From contig DAIDEE010000006.1 in NCBI GenBank assembly GCA_027308685.1, positions 62,001 to 126,000 on the forward strand: 64,000 nt of DNA. Direction: 5' to 3'. How positions within the stretch are numbered: position 1 is the first letter of the stretch; each line of letters opens with the position of its first letter. Made by a program: the position numbers and the translations under genes. This document shows, piece by piece, positions 9,412 through 16,630 of the stretch. The notes under the pieces were generated by a model. The model worked only from the letters and a program-made list of their open reading frames with translations, did not search any database and was not told the DNA's origin. Source of the stretch: Acidocella sp. (GTDB lineage Bacteria; Pseudomonadota; Alphaproteobacteria; Acetobacterales; Acetobacteraceae).

Positions 9412-9502
9412 CCAAAATGCCTCAGAGAGGGTTTTGGGCATTGCCTGCCGGGCCAGCCTTATGGTGGTCCGTACCTTAACCAACCTTGCTTTTTTCAGGA
9501 GG
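9412..9502 (+). promoter_or_regulatory. ROSE-type RNA thermometer in the hsp20 leader
   Basis: The leader has a first hairpin (CCAAAA at 9412-9417 pairing with TTTTGG at 9432-9437, plus an inner CCTC/GAGG pair). Just before the start codon, CCTTGCT (9484-9490) can pair with the Shine-Dalgarno AGGAGG (9497-9502) across a short T-rich loop. The TTGCT opposite the ribosome site, with a G facing a G, is the defining feature of ROSE elements in alphaproteobacterial small heat-shock genes. The ribosome site would be masked in the cold and freed by heating. Middle stems were not folded in detail. Confidence 0.75.
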
Positions 9503-9509
9503 TTTATCA

Positions 9510-9977
9510 ATGACTTACGACCTGTCTCCCCTGTTCCGTACCGCCATCGGGTTTGACCGTTTGGCTCGTTTGGTGGACACTTTGCCGCAGGATGCGGTGG
9601 CATATCCGCCTTACAACATCGAAAAACTTGCCGAAGACGCATACCGGCTGCAGCTTGCGGTCGCTGGTTTTTCAGCTGACGATATTGAGCTGACGGTAAA
9701 GGATAATGCCCTTATCGTGGCTGGCCGCGTGGCTGAGGAACCCGCCAAGGGTGAGTTCCTGCACCGTGGCATCGCGGCCCGGGCGTTTACCCGCCGGTTT
9801 GCGCTGGCGGACCATATGGTTGTGGAAAGCGCTGATATTTCAAACGGTTTATTGAATATCAGCATCCGCCGCGTGGTGCCGGAGGCTTTGAAGCCGCGGA
9901 AGATCAGCATTAACACCACGCCCGCAAAAACCATTGTGGGTTCGGCTGAAACCTCGCAGCTTTCACAAGCCGCGTAA
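9510..9977 (+). CDS. Hsp20-family small heat-shock protein
   Basis: This 155-residue IbpA-like small heat-shock protein has the alpha-crystallin domain from about residue 30 (YNIEKLAEDAYRLQLAVAGF) to residue 135. It contains the LLNISI segment and a short C-terminal tail. I start it at the ATG at 9510, seven bases after AGGAGG; an in-frame TTG at 9486 lies inside the thermometer and is not credible. It should hold unfolding proteins until Hsp70/ClpB act. Heat control is predicted from its leader. Confidence 0.93.
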   Translation: MTYDLSPLFRTAIGFDRLARLVDTLPQDAVAYPPYNIEKLAEDAYRLQLAVAGFSADDIELTVKDNALIVAGRVAEEPAKGEFLHRGIAARAFTRRFALADHMVVESADISNGLLNISIRRVVPEALKPRKISINTTPAKTIVGSAETSQLSQAA

Positions 9978-9987
9978 CGTCTGAATG

Positions 9988-10013
9988 GGGGCGGGGTTAC
10001 ACCCGCCCCTTTC
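9988..10013. terminator. Bidirectional terminator between hsp20 and the SDR gene
   Basis: GGGGCGGG at 9988-9995 pairs with CCCGCCCC at 10002-10009 across a six-base loop. It is followed by a short T run. It lies between two convergent genes and could stop both, although the T tract is short. Confidence 0.6.
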
Positions 10014-10782
10014 ACGGCTTCATAATTTTATAGGCTAATTCAGCGTTCATGCTGCGCGGGGAGAGCCGCGTGCTGAACGCCATCAGCGCGTTTGCCAGCC
10101 CGGCGACCACGCTGGTTTTGTTATGGGCCATGGCATCAACGCCGATTTTGGCAACGGCGGCGCTCGCCATCATGGATTTTTCAACCATGTATGATTTTTT
10201 ATGATGCGCGACATCAAAAAATTCGCTGGCGGTGGTGCCGGGGCATAAAGCTGTAAAACGCACGTCGCGCGCTTTGAATTCAACGTTCAGCGCCTCGCTG
10301 AGCGAGAGCACATAGGCCTTGGTGGCAGCATAAGCGGCATACAGCGGTACCGGCTGGAAGGCGGCGGTGGAGGCCACCATCATCACCCGCCCGTAACCGC
10401 GGTCTGCCATCGGTTTGGCGAACAAATGCGTCAGGTGCGTCAAGGCGGTAATGTTGACGTTCAGCATATTGTTCAGATCATCCCAGGAAGCATCAGCGAA
10501 CATGCCGAACACGCCAAGCCCGGCGTTATTGATCAGAATATCCACCTGTGGGCGCGCAGCCGCTAGGGCACTCCGTGCTGCCGGGTCTGAGAGGTCGCAC
10601 GGCACGGCACTTGCGGTGACGCCGGTTTGGCTAAGCTCGGTGGCCAGCGCCTCTAGCCGCTCGGTACGCCTGGCAACCAGCAGAACATTGGCGCCGCGTT
10701 TGGCCAGCTCTCGCGCGATGTCAACGCCGATGCCGCTGGAGGCGCCGGTGATGAGGGCAGTGCGTCCGGTAAATTCAGCCAA
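10012..10782 (-). CDS. Short-chain dehydrogenase/reductase
   Basis: This 256-residue classical SDR has the NAD(P) motif TGASSGIG (about residues 13-20), NNAG (about residue 89), and the catalytic Ser and YxxxK in the segment around YAAYAATKAY. An Arg at the end of beta-2 (ARRTERL) favours NADP(H). It starts with TTG, seven bases from a GGAGG ribosome site. The C-terminal tail resembles SDRs of the DltE/YqjQ group, but the substrate is unknown. The upstream glycosyltransferase gene ends 16 bases before it, so the two may be co-transcribed. Confidence 0.88.
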   Translation of the reverse strand: MAEFTGRTALITGASSGIGVDIARELAKRGANVLLVARRTERLEALATELSQTGVTASAVPCDLSDPAARSALAAARPQVDILINNAGLGVFGMFADASWDDLNNMLNVNITALTHLTHLFAKPMADRGYGRVMMVASTAAFQPVPLYAAYAATKAYVLSLSEALNVEFKARDVRFTALCPGTTASEFFDVAHHKKSYMVEKSMMASAAVAKIGVDAMAHNKTSVVAGLANALMAFSTRLSPRSMNAELAYKIMKP

Positions 10783-10798
10783 GGAAACCTCCAGTAGA

Positions 10799-12298
10799 TT
10801 ATTGCGGCGGGACTGCCAGCATATCCTTACCTAGTAACGCCGGAATCACCAGCAAGACCGCGCCATGAAATGTCACGTTAAGCGACGGCGCAGGGGAGAG
10901 GCTTTTGAAGTACGGCGCGTATTGCCGTGTTATGGCGCTGACGTCGCCCGGCATTGCCAACAGTAACACGTTCTTGCCCAGCAGCGAAGATGGTGGCGTA
11001 GAGTCGCCGAATTCGTGCGGCTCTGGCCCGAATACCGTGACCGGCACGGCGCCGCGCAACGCGTAGGAGATTTTTCCAGCGTCATACCATCGTAACGCCG
11101 CAACCGCCTGTACGCCGCGGTGCAGAATATCGGGCCGCACTGAATTCCAGTTCACCGCCTGCAACAACGGTGATTTTCCGGGGGCAAAAACGCGGTCGAG
11201 GCCGGGTATAAACCCAAAACTGGTCTCAGCCGCGATCAGGCAGGCGGCACTTGCCAGCAATGTGGCGCTGGCAATGGCAATGCGATCGCGCCACGCCGGC
11301 CGCCAGCCGGCCGCCCAGTTCCCCAGCATCGGCAGGAGTAATAAATAGCCAGGCGTTGCCCAATGGTAGAGAATCCGGGTGGCGGACCAGATGCCGACCA
11401 CCGAGAACAGTACGATGGGGATAATGCCCAGCATAGCCAGCAGCCAGCCTCGCCGCTCGGCCGGCCCGCGCCGCAATGCGCCGATCAGCAGGGCCACCAG
11501 CGGCAGCCATAGCCAGGGCAGCAAAAACAGTGCCTCACCAGCCCAGATGGTAAGCGGTGCCAGCGGATGCAGCCGAAGCCCCACCGCCCGGCCTGATTGG
11601 TAGTTGAACGATTGCCAGTGATGGGTGGCGTTCCAGACAACAACAGGCGAGAACATCGCCACCGCCAGCAGCCCTGCCGCCCAGGGCCACCAGCGGCGTA
11701 ATTGCGGACGCGATGCGGGGTCGGTGATGAGGAACAGCACTGCGCCCGCCAGGACCAAGGCGGCGCTGTATTTTGAGAGCAGGGCCAATCCCGCAAAGGC
11801 GCCAGCCGCCGCCCACCAGCCAGGCTCGGGCTTGGCTGGTTGCGCAGCGATGCCGAGTGCGCGGCTTAACGCATAGGCACCGGCCAGCAGGGCGGCATCG
11901 AGCGGGCCGTCGGGGAGGACCCAGGTGCCGAAGGCCAGCGAGAACACCGGCGAGATGGAATAGGCCACCACCGCCCAAAATGCCGCGTTGCGGCCATACA
12001 GCCGGTTGGTGATGGCATAAAGCAGACATGATGACACTGCCGAGAGCGCCACAAACGGCAGCCGTACCACCAGCGGGCTTTGGTTGCCAAATAACCATTG
12101 GCTGGCCAGTTCCAGCCACCAGGAGGCCAGAGGGTGATCGAAATATGAGGCGTGAAACTGGCTAGAAGCCCCCACCATGTAGCTCTCGTCGATGCCAAGC
12201 CCGGTGAAAGCCGCGAACAGCAGCCGTGCCGCCACCGCTATTAACACTACATAAATCGCCGGATTCTCCATATGGGGTGCATGGCGCGGCTGCGCCAA
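10799..12298 (-). CDS. GT39/ArnT-like membrane glycosyltransferase
   Basis: The protein of about 499 residues has many membrane helices. An acidic motif follows the first helix (GIDESYMVGAS) and the next loop carries HASYFDHPLASWW, features of the PMT/ArnT family that uses polyprenyl-phosphate sugars at the periplasmic face. It probably modifies a cell-envelope glycolipid, but the acceptor is unknown. The start is uncertain: the longest frame begins at a TTG inside a 25-bp tandem repeat, while an ATG at 12271 gives a protein nine residues shorter. It follows a DUF1223 gene on the same strand. Confidence 0.8.
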   Translation of the reverse strand: MAQPRHAPHMENPAIYVVLIAVAARLLFAAFTGLGIDESYMVGASSQFHASYFDHPLASWWLELASQWLFGNQSPLVVRLPFVALSAVSSCLLYAITNRLYGRNAAFWAVVAYSISPVFSLAFGTWVLPDGPLDAALLAGAYALSRALGIAAQPAKPEPGWWAAAGAFAGLALLSKYSAALVLAGAVLFLITDPASRPQLRRWWPWAAGLLAVAMFSPVVVWNATHHWQSFNYQSGRAVGLRLHPLAPLTIWAGEALFLLPWLWLPLVALLIGALRRGPAERRGWLLAMLGIIPIVLFSVVGIWSATRILYHWATPGYLLLLPMLGNWAAGWRPAWRDRIAIASATLLASAACLIAAETSFGFIPGLDRVFAPGKSPLLQAVNWNSVRPDILHRGVQAVAALRWYDAGKISYALRGAVPVTVFGPEPHEFGDSTPPSSLLGKNVLLLAMPGDVSAITRQYAPYFKSLSPAPSLNVTFHGAVLLVIPALLGKDMLAVPPQ

Positions 12299-12359
12299 TT
12301 AATCAAATTCGCGGCTGCGCCAATTAATCAATTCCGCGGCTGCGCTAAATAATCAATCG
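12285..12359. repeat. Three tandem copies of a 25-bp repeat
   Basis: Units at 12285-12309, 12310-12334 and 12335-12359 each begin CGCGGCTGCGC and continue with an AT-rich AATTAATCAA-like half. The first two copies are nearly identical and the third is slightly diverged. The array fills the junction between the DUF1223 stop codon (inside copy 3) and the GT39 start region (inside copy 1). Since 25 is not a multiple of three, copy-number change would alter the reading frame of any TTG start within it. Confidence 0.9.
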
Positions 12360-13045
12360 GCGGCAGCGCCTAGTATTTGGCCGTTACTGGCTTGCAGCAG
12401 CACGGCGACATGCTCACCAGCCGGGTGTGGCATGGTGTAGTCCATCATCGCGCCGCTCCAGGTGCCAAGCGGCGTAATGCTGCGCACCACATTTACTTCA
12501 TGCAGGGTTGCGCCGCCGTTCTCACCGCCGCCAATTTTTGTAGTATGGTCAGGGTCAAACCCGAACAGCCAGATTTTAGCACCAGCTCCGGCCCCTTGTG
12601 AAACATGAATGGTGACCATAGCAGTGCCGGTGATCGTCACCGATACCTCAGTGGCCGCCGCTTTGGCCGCTGCAATCGCCGCGGTTACCTCGTTGCGGTG
12701 CGAGCCCACCATTTGCGCGGTGCCGTCCACCACCGCTTCGGGCGTGTAAACCTCATCGCTATGCTGCAAGCCTGCGTACCAGTTTTGCCGTTTGGTGGCG
12801 CCAGAGAGTGAGTATGGGTCGGTCCAGGCCGGGCCATTCCAATAGGTGACATGAAAGCTAAGCGGCAAAATATCGGCATCGGATTTTTTAAGATCGCCCA
12901 ACAGCGCTTCCGCCGGCGGGCAGGACGAACACGCCTCCGACGTAAACAACTCCACCACCACTGGCCGCGCCTGTGCAGGTGCGCTTAGCCCAAACATAAG
13001 AAGCGCTGCACCTGTACTGAATGGCCGCCACAATTGTATTTTCAT
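12353..13045 (-). CDS. DUF1223 secreted protein
   Basis: The product of about 230 residues starts at the ATG at 13045, which overlaps the stop of the upstream molybdoenzyme gene (ATGA). It begins with a signal peptide ending near PAQARP. It then has VVELFTSEACSSCPPAEALL, a thioredoxin-like CxxC segment (CSSC) that defines the DUF1223 family. The family is exported and of unknown function; the CxxC suggests thiol redox chemistry in the periplasm. Its position beside a methionine sulfoxide reductase-like pair fits an envelope redox role, by inference. Confidence 0.85.
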   Translation of the reverse strand: MKIQLWRPFSTGAALLMFGLSAPAQARPVVVELFTSEACSSCPPAEALLGDLKKSDADILPLSFHVTYWNGPAWTDPYSLSGATKRQNWYAGLQHSDEVYTPEAVVDGTAQMVGSHRNEVTAAIAAAKAAATEVSVTITGTAMVTIHVSQGAGAGAKIWLFGFDPDHTTKIGGGENGGATLHEVNVVRSITPLGTWSGAMMDYTMPHPAGEHVAVLLQASNGQILGAAAD

Positions 13046-13764
13046 GAGCCGCTGAACCAGTCGTATCCCTGGTCCTCCCAATATCCGCCGGGGTAGGTGT
13101 TGGTGACGGCGAGTTGCATAATCGATTTTGGATTTTTGAAGCCCAGCTTTACCGGAATCCGCAACCGCACTGGAGCGCCGAACGGCGCGGTCAGCGGCGC
13201 GTTTAGGAAATCCAGTGCCAGAATGGTTTGTGGGTGCAGCGCTGATGCCATGTCAATGCTGGAGTAATACCCATCGGCGCATTTGAACGAGACATATTTG
13301 CAGGTGGTGTCAGCCCCGATCCGGTGCAGAAAATACCCCAGCGGCACACCGCTCCATTGGCCGATGACGCGCCAGCCCTCCACGCAGACGAACCGTGTGA
13401 TCTGGCCTTCCTGCGGTAACGCCCGCAAGGCCGCCAGGGTCCAAGACTGTTTATCCTGGATCTGTCCGCTGAGTTCGAGTTGATAAGTCGCAGGGTCCAC
13501 CACCGGGGCCATCGAGATATCGTAATAGGCATTGAATCGCGGCGGGTTGGTGACCATACTGGCTGGAAATGTTGGCGCCAGCGTGTGCGGGTTGAACAGC
13601 AATGCCTGCATCTCATCATTGAAGTCCAGCATAGTGCGCAAGAACCGATCCGCCAGATCAGGATGCGCCATATCCTCAAAGTCGCAGCCGGGCAGGGTGG
13701 TGATAGCGCCCAGCGCCAACGCCCGGCTGAGCAATTTGCGGCGGCCAAGATCGAGTTTATTCAT
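13042..13764 (-). CDS. MsrP/YedY-like molybdopterin oxidoreductase, periplasmic
   Basis: This 240-residue protein of the sulfite-oxidase/YedY fold starts at the ATG at 13764. It has a twin-arginine-like leader (GRRKLLSRALALGA) and a lipobox-like cysteine (PGCDF). The molybdenum-ligating cysteine is in FVCVEGWRVIG. The next upstream gene encodes a cytochrome b and overlaps it by four bases, as in msrPQ-type pairs. It could reduce methionine sulfoxide in periplasmic proteins, but it is shorter than E. coli MsrP, so the substrate is uncertain. Confidence 0.8.
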   Translation of the reverse strand: MNKLDLGRRKLLSRALALGAITTLPGCDFEDMAHPDLADRFLRTMLDFNDEMQALLFNPHTLAPTFPASMVTNPPRFNAYYDISMAPVVDPATYQLELSGQIQDKQSWTLAALRALPQEGQITRFVCVEGWRVIGQWSGVPLGYFLHRIGADTTCKYVSFKCADGYYSSIDMASALHPQTILALDFLNAPLTAPFGAPVRLRIPVKLGFKNPKSIMQLAVTNTYPGGYWEDQGYDWFSGS

Positions 13765-14387
13765 GATTGAACCTCGGGCATTTTGCCGCCGGTGATCATC
13801 GGCGGCAGGACGCGTGGCACCGTCAGCACCAGCGCGACATGGATGAAAAGGAACGCCACGATGCAGGCCATGGCGGTAAAATGCACGTAACGAGCCACAT
13901 AATATCCGCCACATAAATCGGTGAAAATCCAAAGTTGCACTGGCTTCCAAATTGCCAGCCCGGAAACGACCATCGTGAGACCGGCAAAAATCACCCCGAG
14001 ATACAGCACACGTTGAACGGCGTTATAAACGCCGCTTTGGTGCGGTAGTTTGAAGCGCAGGGCCGCGCCGATATCATTCAGCACGGCCCTTGGGGTGATT
14101 GGCCAGAGTTTTTGTTTGAAATGGCCGCTGAAAAATCCCCAGAGCAGGTAGCTCAGCCCGTTCAGCATCAGCAGCCAGATGAACGCCAGATGCCAGGCGA
14201 TCCCGGCTCCTAGCCAGGCACCAATGGTAAAGGTTTCCGGGAAGGTGAAGTTGAACAGCGGGGAGGCGTTATAAATTTGCCAGCCGCTGCCAATTAGCAT
14301 CACGATGGTCAAAGCGTTCACCCAATGCATCAGCCGCAGCGGCCACGGGTGGATTGGCTTGGTTTTCTGATCGGTTATTCGACCCAT
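13761..14387 (-). CDS. Cytochrome b561-type membrane partner of the molybdoenzyme
   Basis: The 208-residue membrane protein starts at the ATG at 14387, behind an AAGGA site. It has about four to five helices and conserved heme-ligand histidines, including HPWPLRLMHW near the N-terminus and HFTAMACIVAFLFIHVAL near the C-terminus. This is the cytochrome b561/Ni-hydrogenase cytochrome b fold, not the MsrQ ferric-reductase-like fold. It should pass quinol electrons to the molybdoenzyme encoded directly downstream. The two genes overlap by four bases (ATGA). Confidence 0.85.
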   Translation of the reverse strand: MGRITDQKTKPIHPWPLRLMHWVNALTIVMLIGSGWQIYNASPLFNFTFPETFTIGAWLGAGIAWHLAFIWLLMLNGLSYLLWGFFSGHFKQKLWPITPRAVLNDIGAALRFKLPHQSGVYNAVQRVLYLGVIFAGLTMVVSGLAIWKPVQLWIFTDLCGGYYVARYVHFTAMACIVAFLFIHVALVLTVPRVLPPMITGGKMPEVQS

Positions 14388-14496
14388 GGGTATCGTCCTT
14401 ATCTCGATGCCGCTCAAGTTGCCTTCCGCCGCCATAATCGTCCAGGAATGGAAATCATGCCTAAACGGCATTGGCGAACGATGTATAACTACCTGA

Positions 14497-15333
14497 GTGT
14501 ACACCGGCCGGATTTTAACTGGTCATCAAATTATGGAGTGTTATGCTTGGCGCACAAGTTTCGGCCTCACCCTGTCATGGGTCGCTAACGGGCTTCAAGC
14601 CGGCGGTTTGGTCGGCTGGCCTTATGTCCGACTTGAGTTTTACCCCACACGTCTGATACATTATCAGTTAAACGAGGAATCTGCCGCTATCGAAACACTG
14701 CGATCCAAACTCGATGCAGTCCGTGCCAGCCGCAGCGAGGGGGCAGCCTGGACTGAGTCATACGAGGAAATTCTCACGCAGCTTGGCCAGAGCGGGTTTT
14801 TGGAACAGGTCATTAAGCCCGGTGAAAATTTCCCCGACTTCATGTTGCCGAGCGCCGAGGGGCGTTTGCTCTCACTGGCGGAATTTTTAGCGCGTGGCCC
14901 GGTGATTGTGTCGTTTTTTCGGGGTGAATGGTGCCCGTTTTGCCGTTTGATGCTGGCGGCTCTCACCCAAGCCTTGCCGCAAATTTCGGCGGCCGGCGCC
15001 ACATTGCTGGCACTCACACCTGAAACTGGCGGGCTCGCGCTGAAAATGAAAACCTATCATGACGCACCGTTTGAAATCCTGGCGGATGTGGATTCTGGTA
15101 TCGGCCTCGCGACCGGCGTGGTGTTTCGCATTCCGCCGAAATACCGGGCGCTGCTTGGCCCGGATTTTCCGGCACGCTATGGCAATTCCGGCTGGTATTT
15201 GCCAATTCCCGCCACCTTCATTCTGGCCCAGAACGGCCGCATTGCCTGGCGATTTGCTGATGTTGATTATACACATCGGCCAGAACCTTCTGATATCATT
15301 GGCGCAGTCACAAATATGAAAGGGCTGCCCTGA
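14497..15333 (+). CDS. AhpC/TSA-type peroxiredoxin-like protein
   Basis: The C-terminal 190 residues form an AhpC/TSA thioredoxin fold with SFFRGEWCPFCRLML. This carries a CPFC motif as in the peroxiredoxin-like group rather than the usual TxxC. The frame is open from a GTG at 14497, but no ribosome site precedes it and the first 55 residues look non-conserved. A GAGGA at 14674-14678 suggests the true start may lie close behind it at a non-standard codon, so the 5' end is uncertain. It overlaps the LysR gene (TGATG) and is divergent from the methionine-sulfoxide-reductase-like pair. Confidence 0.75.
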   Translation: MYTGRILTGHQIMECYAWRTSFGLTLSWVANGLQAGGLVGWPYVRLEFYPTRLIHYQLNEESAAIETLRSKLDAVRASRSEGAAWTESYEEILTQLGQSGFLEQVIKPGENFPDFMLPSAEGRLLSLAEFLARGPVIVSFFRGEWCPFCRLMLAALTQALPQISAAGATLLALTPETGGLALKMKTYHDAPFEILADVDSGIGLATGVVFRIPPKYRALLGPDFPARYGNSGWYLPIPATFILAQNGRIAWRFADVDYTHRPEPSDIIGAVTNMKGLP

Positions 15334-16202
15334 TGGAACTCTCGCAGGTCCGGTACTTTATCTCGCTCTGTAAAACCCTGAATTTCACCAGGGCCGCTGA
15401 GTGCTGCAACGTCACGCAACCGGCATTCACCCGGGCGATTCAAAAACTTGAGATGGAATTTGGCGGCGCGTTGCTCTTCCGCGAACGTAATCTGACCCAG
15501 TTGACGGAGCTTGGCCGGGCCGTGCGTCCGCACCTGGAAGCGATGATCGAGGCCGCTGAAGCCGCGACGGCACTGGCCAACGCCAAAATGGGCCGTGCGG
15601 GCACTAGCCTGAAAATCGGCCTGGGGCCCGGCATCGGGGCTGCCAGCATTGCCAGCGCCGTGCGTGAAGTGACAATGAAGTTGCCCGACGTGTCCATCCA
15701 TTTTGAAGAATCCGGCGCGGCCACGCTAATTGAGGCCATGCTGATGGATATGCTTGATTGTGCGCTCTTGCCGGAATTTGTTGAATTGCCGGAGCGTCTG
15801 AATCGGTGGCCCTTATACACCGACCGCGCGTTGGCTGTGCTGCCGCCTGACCATGATCTCAATCAAAAAAATGCGGTTACAGCGGTGGATGTTTTAGACG
15901 AGCCAATTTTAATGGGTGAAAATTGTGGTGGCTTTGCCAAGCAATTGGCCGAAACCACCGGCTTTTCTCTGCAATTGCAACGCTGCAATGGTGCCGCCAC
16001 CCAACTATTAGATTTGGTGGCTGCCGGACTTGGTATGGCCCTCATGTCCGACCGTTTACGCTTTGCCGCACCGCTTACCACCAGGCCGTTCCATGAACCT
16101 GAGCTGCAGCGAAAAATCTTACTCACCTCTGTCGCGGGGCGTCCCCTCAATTTAGCAGCTGCCAGCTTCGTGAAGCTCTGCCGGGCAAAGGCTTTTTCCT
16201 AA
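15333..16202 (+). CDS. LysR-family transcriptional regulator
   Basis: The 289-residue protein has a standard N-terminal LysR helix-turn-helix (FTRAAECCNVTQPAFTRAIQ, about residues 19-38) and a C-terminal periplasmic-binding-protein-like sensor domain. It overlaps the peroxiredoxin-like gene by one base and so is likely made with it. Cysteines are present in the DNA-binding domain and in ENCGGF of the sensor domain, but there is no clear OxyR cysteine pair. Control of the neighbouring peroxide or methionine-oxide genes is an inference from location. Confidence 0.87.
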   Translation: MELSQVRYFISLCKTLNFTRAAECCNVTQPAFTRAIQKLEMEFGGALLFRERNLTQLTELGRAVRPHLEAMIEAAEAATALANAKMGRAGTSLKIGLGPGIGAASIASAVREVTMKLPDVSIHFEESGAATLIEAMLMDMLDCALLPEFVELPERLNRWPLYTDRALAVLPPDHDLNQKNAVTAVDVLDEPILMGENCGGFAKQLAETTGFSLQLQRCNGAATQLLDLVAAGLGMALMSDRLRFAAPLTTRPFHEPELQRKILLTSVAGRPLNLAAASFVKLCRAKAFS

Positions 16203-16302
16203 ATTTAAAGCTACCATAATTTCATCTGATGCCCGCTCGTATCGGAATGCAAATTGATTACCTCTATGGGGCATGTTGCGTTCTGTTTCAGGAGGCTATC
16301 CG

Positions 16303-16629
16303 ATGTTCAGCCGTTTCGCCGCTTTGGCTTTTTATCTTGCTCTGGCTCTGGGCGGTACCGCCCTGGCGCAAACAGGCAATGATGTTCACGCCGGTGTTGG
16401 TTCCAACGCAGGCTCAATGACGGGTCCGAATATCGATGTTGTTAACGGCACAAATGCCAACGGTACGCCGCGTCAGCAATCGCCGGGAAGTTCGATGACG
16501 GTGGGCGCGGGTAATAGTACCATGCTGCCGGGCATCACCGGCGGTACTTCGGCCAAGGCCACGTTGCCAAAACCAACCGTCACCACTGGCACTACGTCCG
16601 GTACGGTTCAAACAAAACCTGGGCAGTAG
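16303..16629 (+). CDS. Small secreted protein, glycine/asparagine/threonine rich
   Basis: The 108-residue product starts at an ATG seven bases after AGGAGG. It has a signal peptide ending near GTALAQ and then a low-complexity tail rich in Gly, Asn, Thr and Ser with no cysteines or recognisable domain. It ends one base before the stop of the convergent transketolase-like gene. I do not recognise a family. The strong ribosome site and clear signal peptide argue that it is real. Confidence 0.65.
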   Translation: MFSRFAALAFYLALALGGTALAQTGNDVHAGVGSNAGSMTGPNIDVVNGTNANGTPRQQSPGSSMTVGAGNSTMLPGITGGTSAKATLPKPTVTTGTTSGTVQTKPGQ

Positions 16630-16630
16630 T

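Noticed and set aside
12285-12359. Possible CRISPR array
   Set aside because: The three copies are directly adjacent with no spacers and no cas genes are near, so this is a plain tandem repeat.
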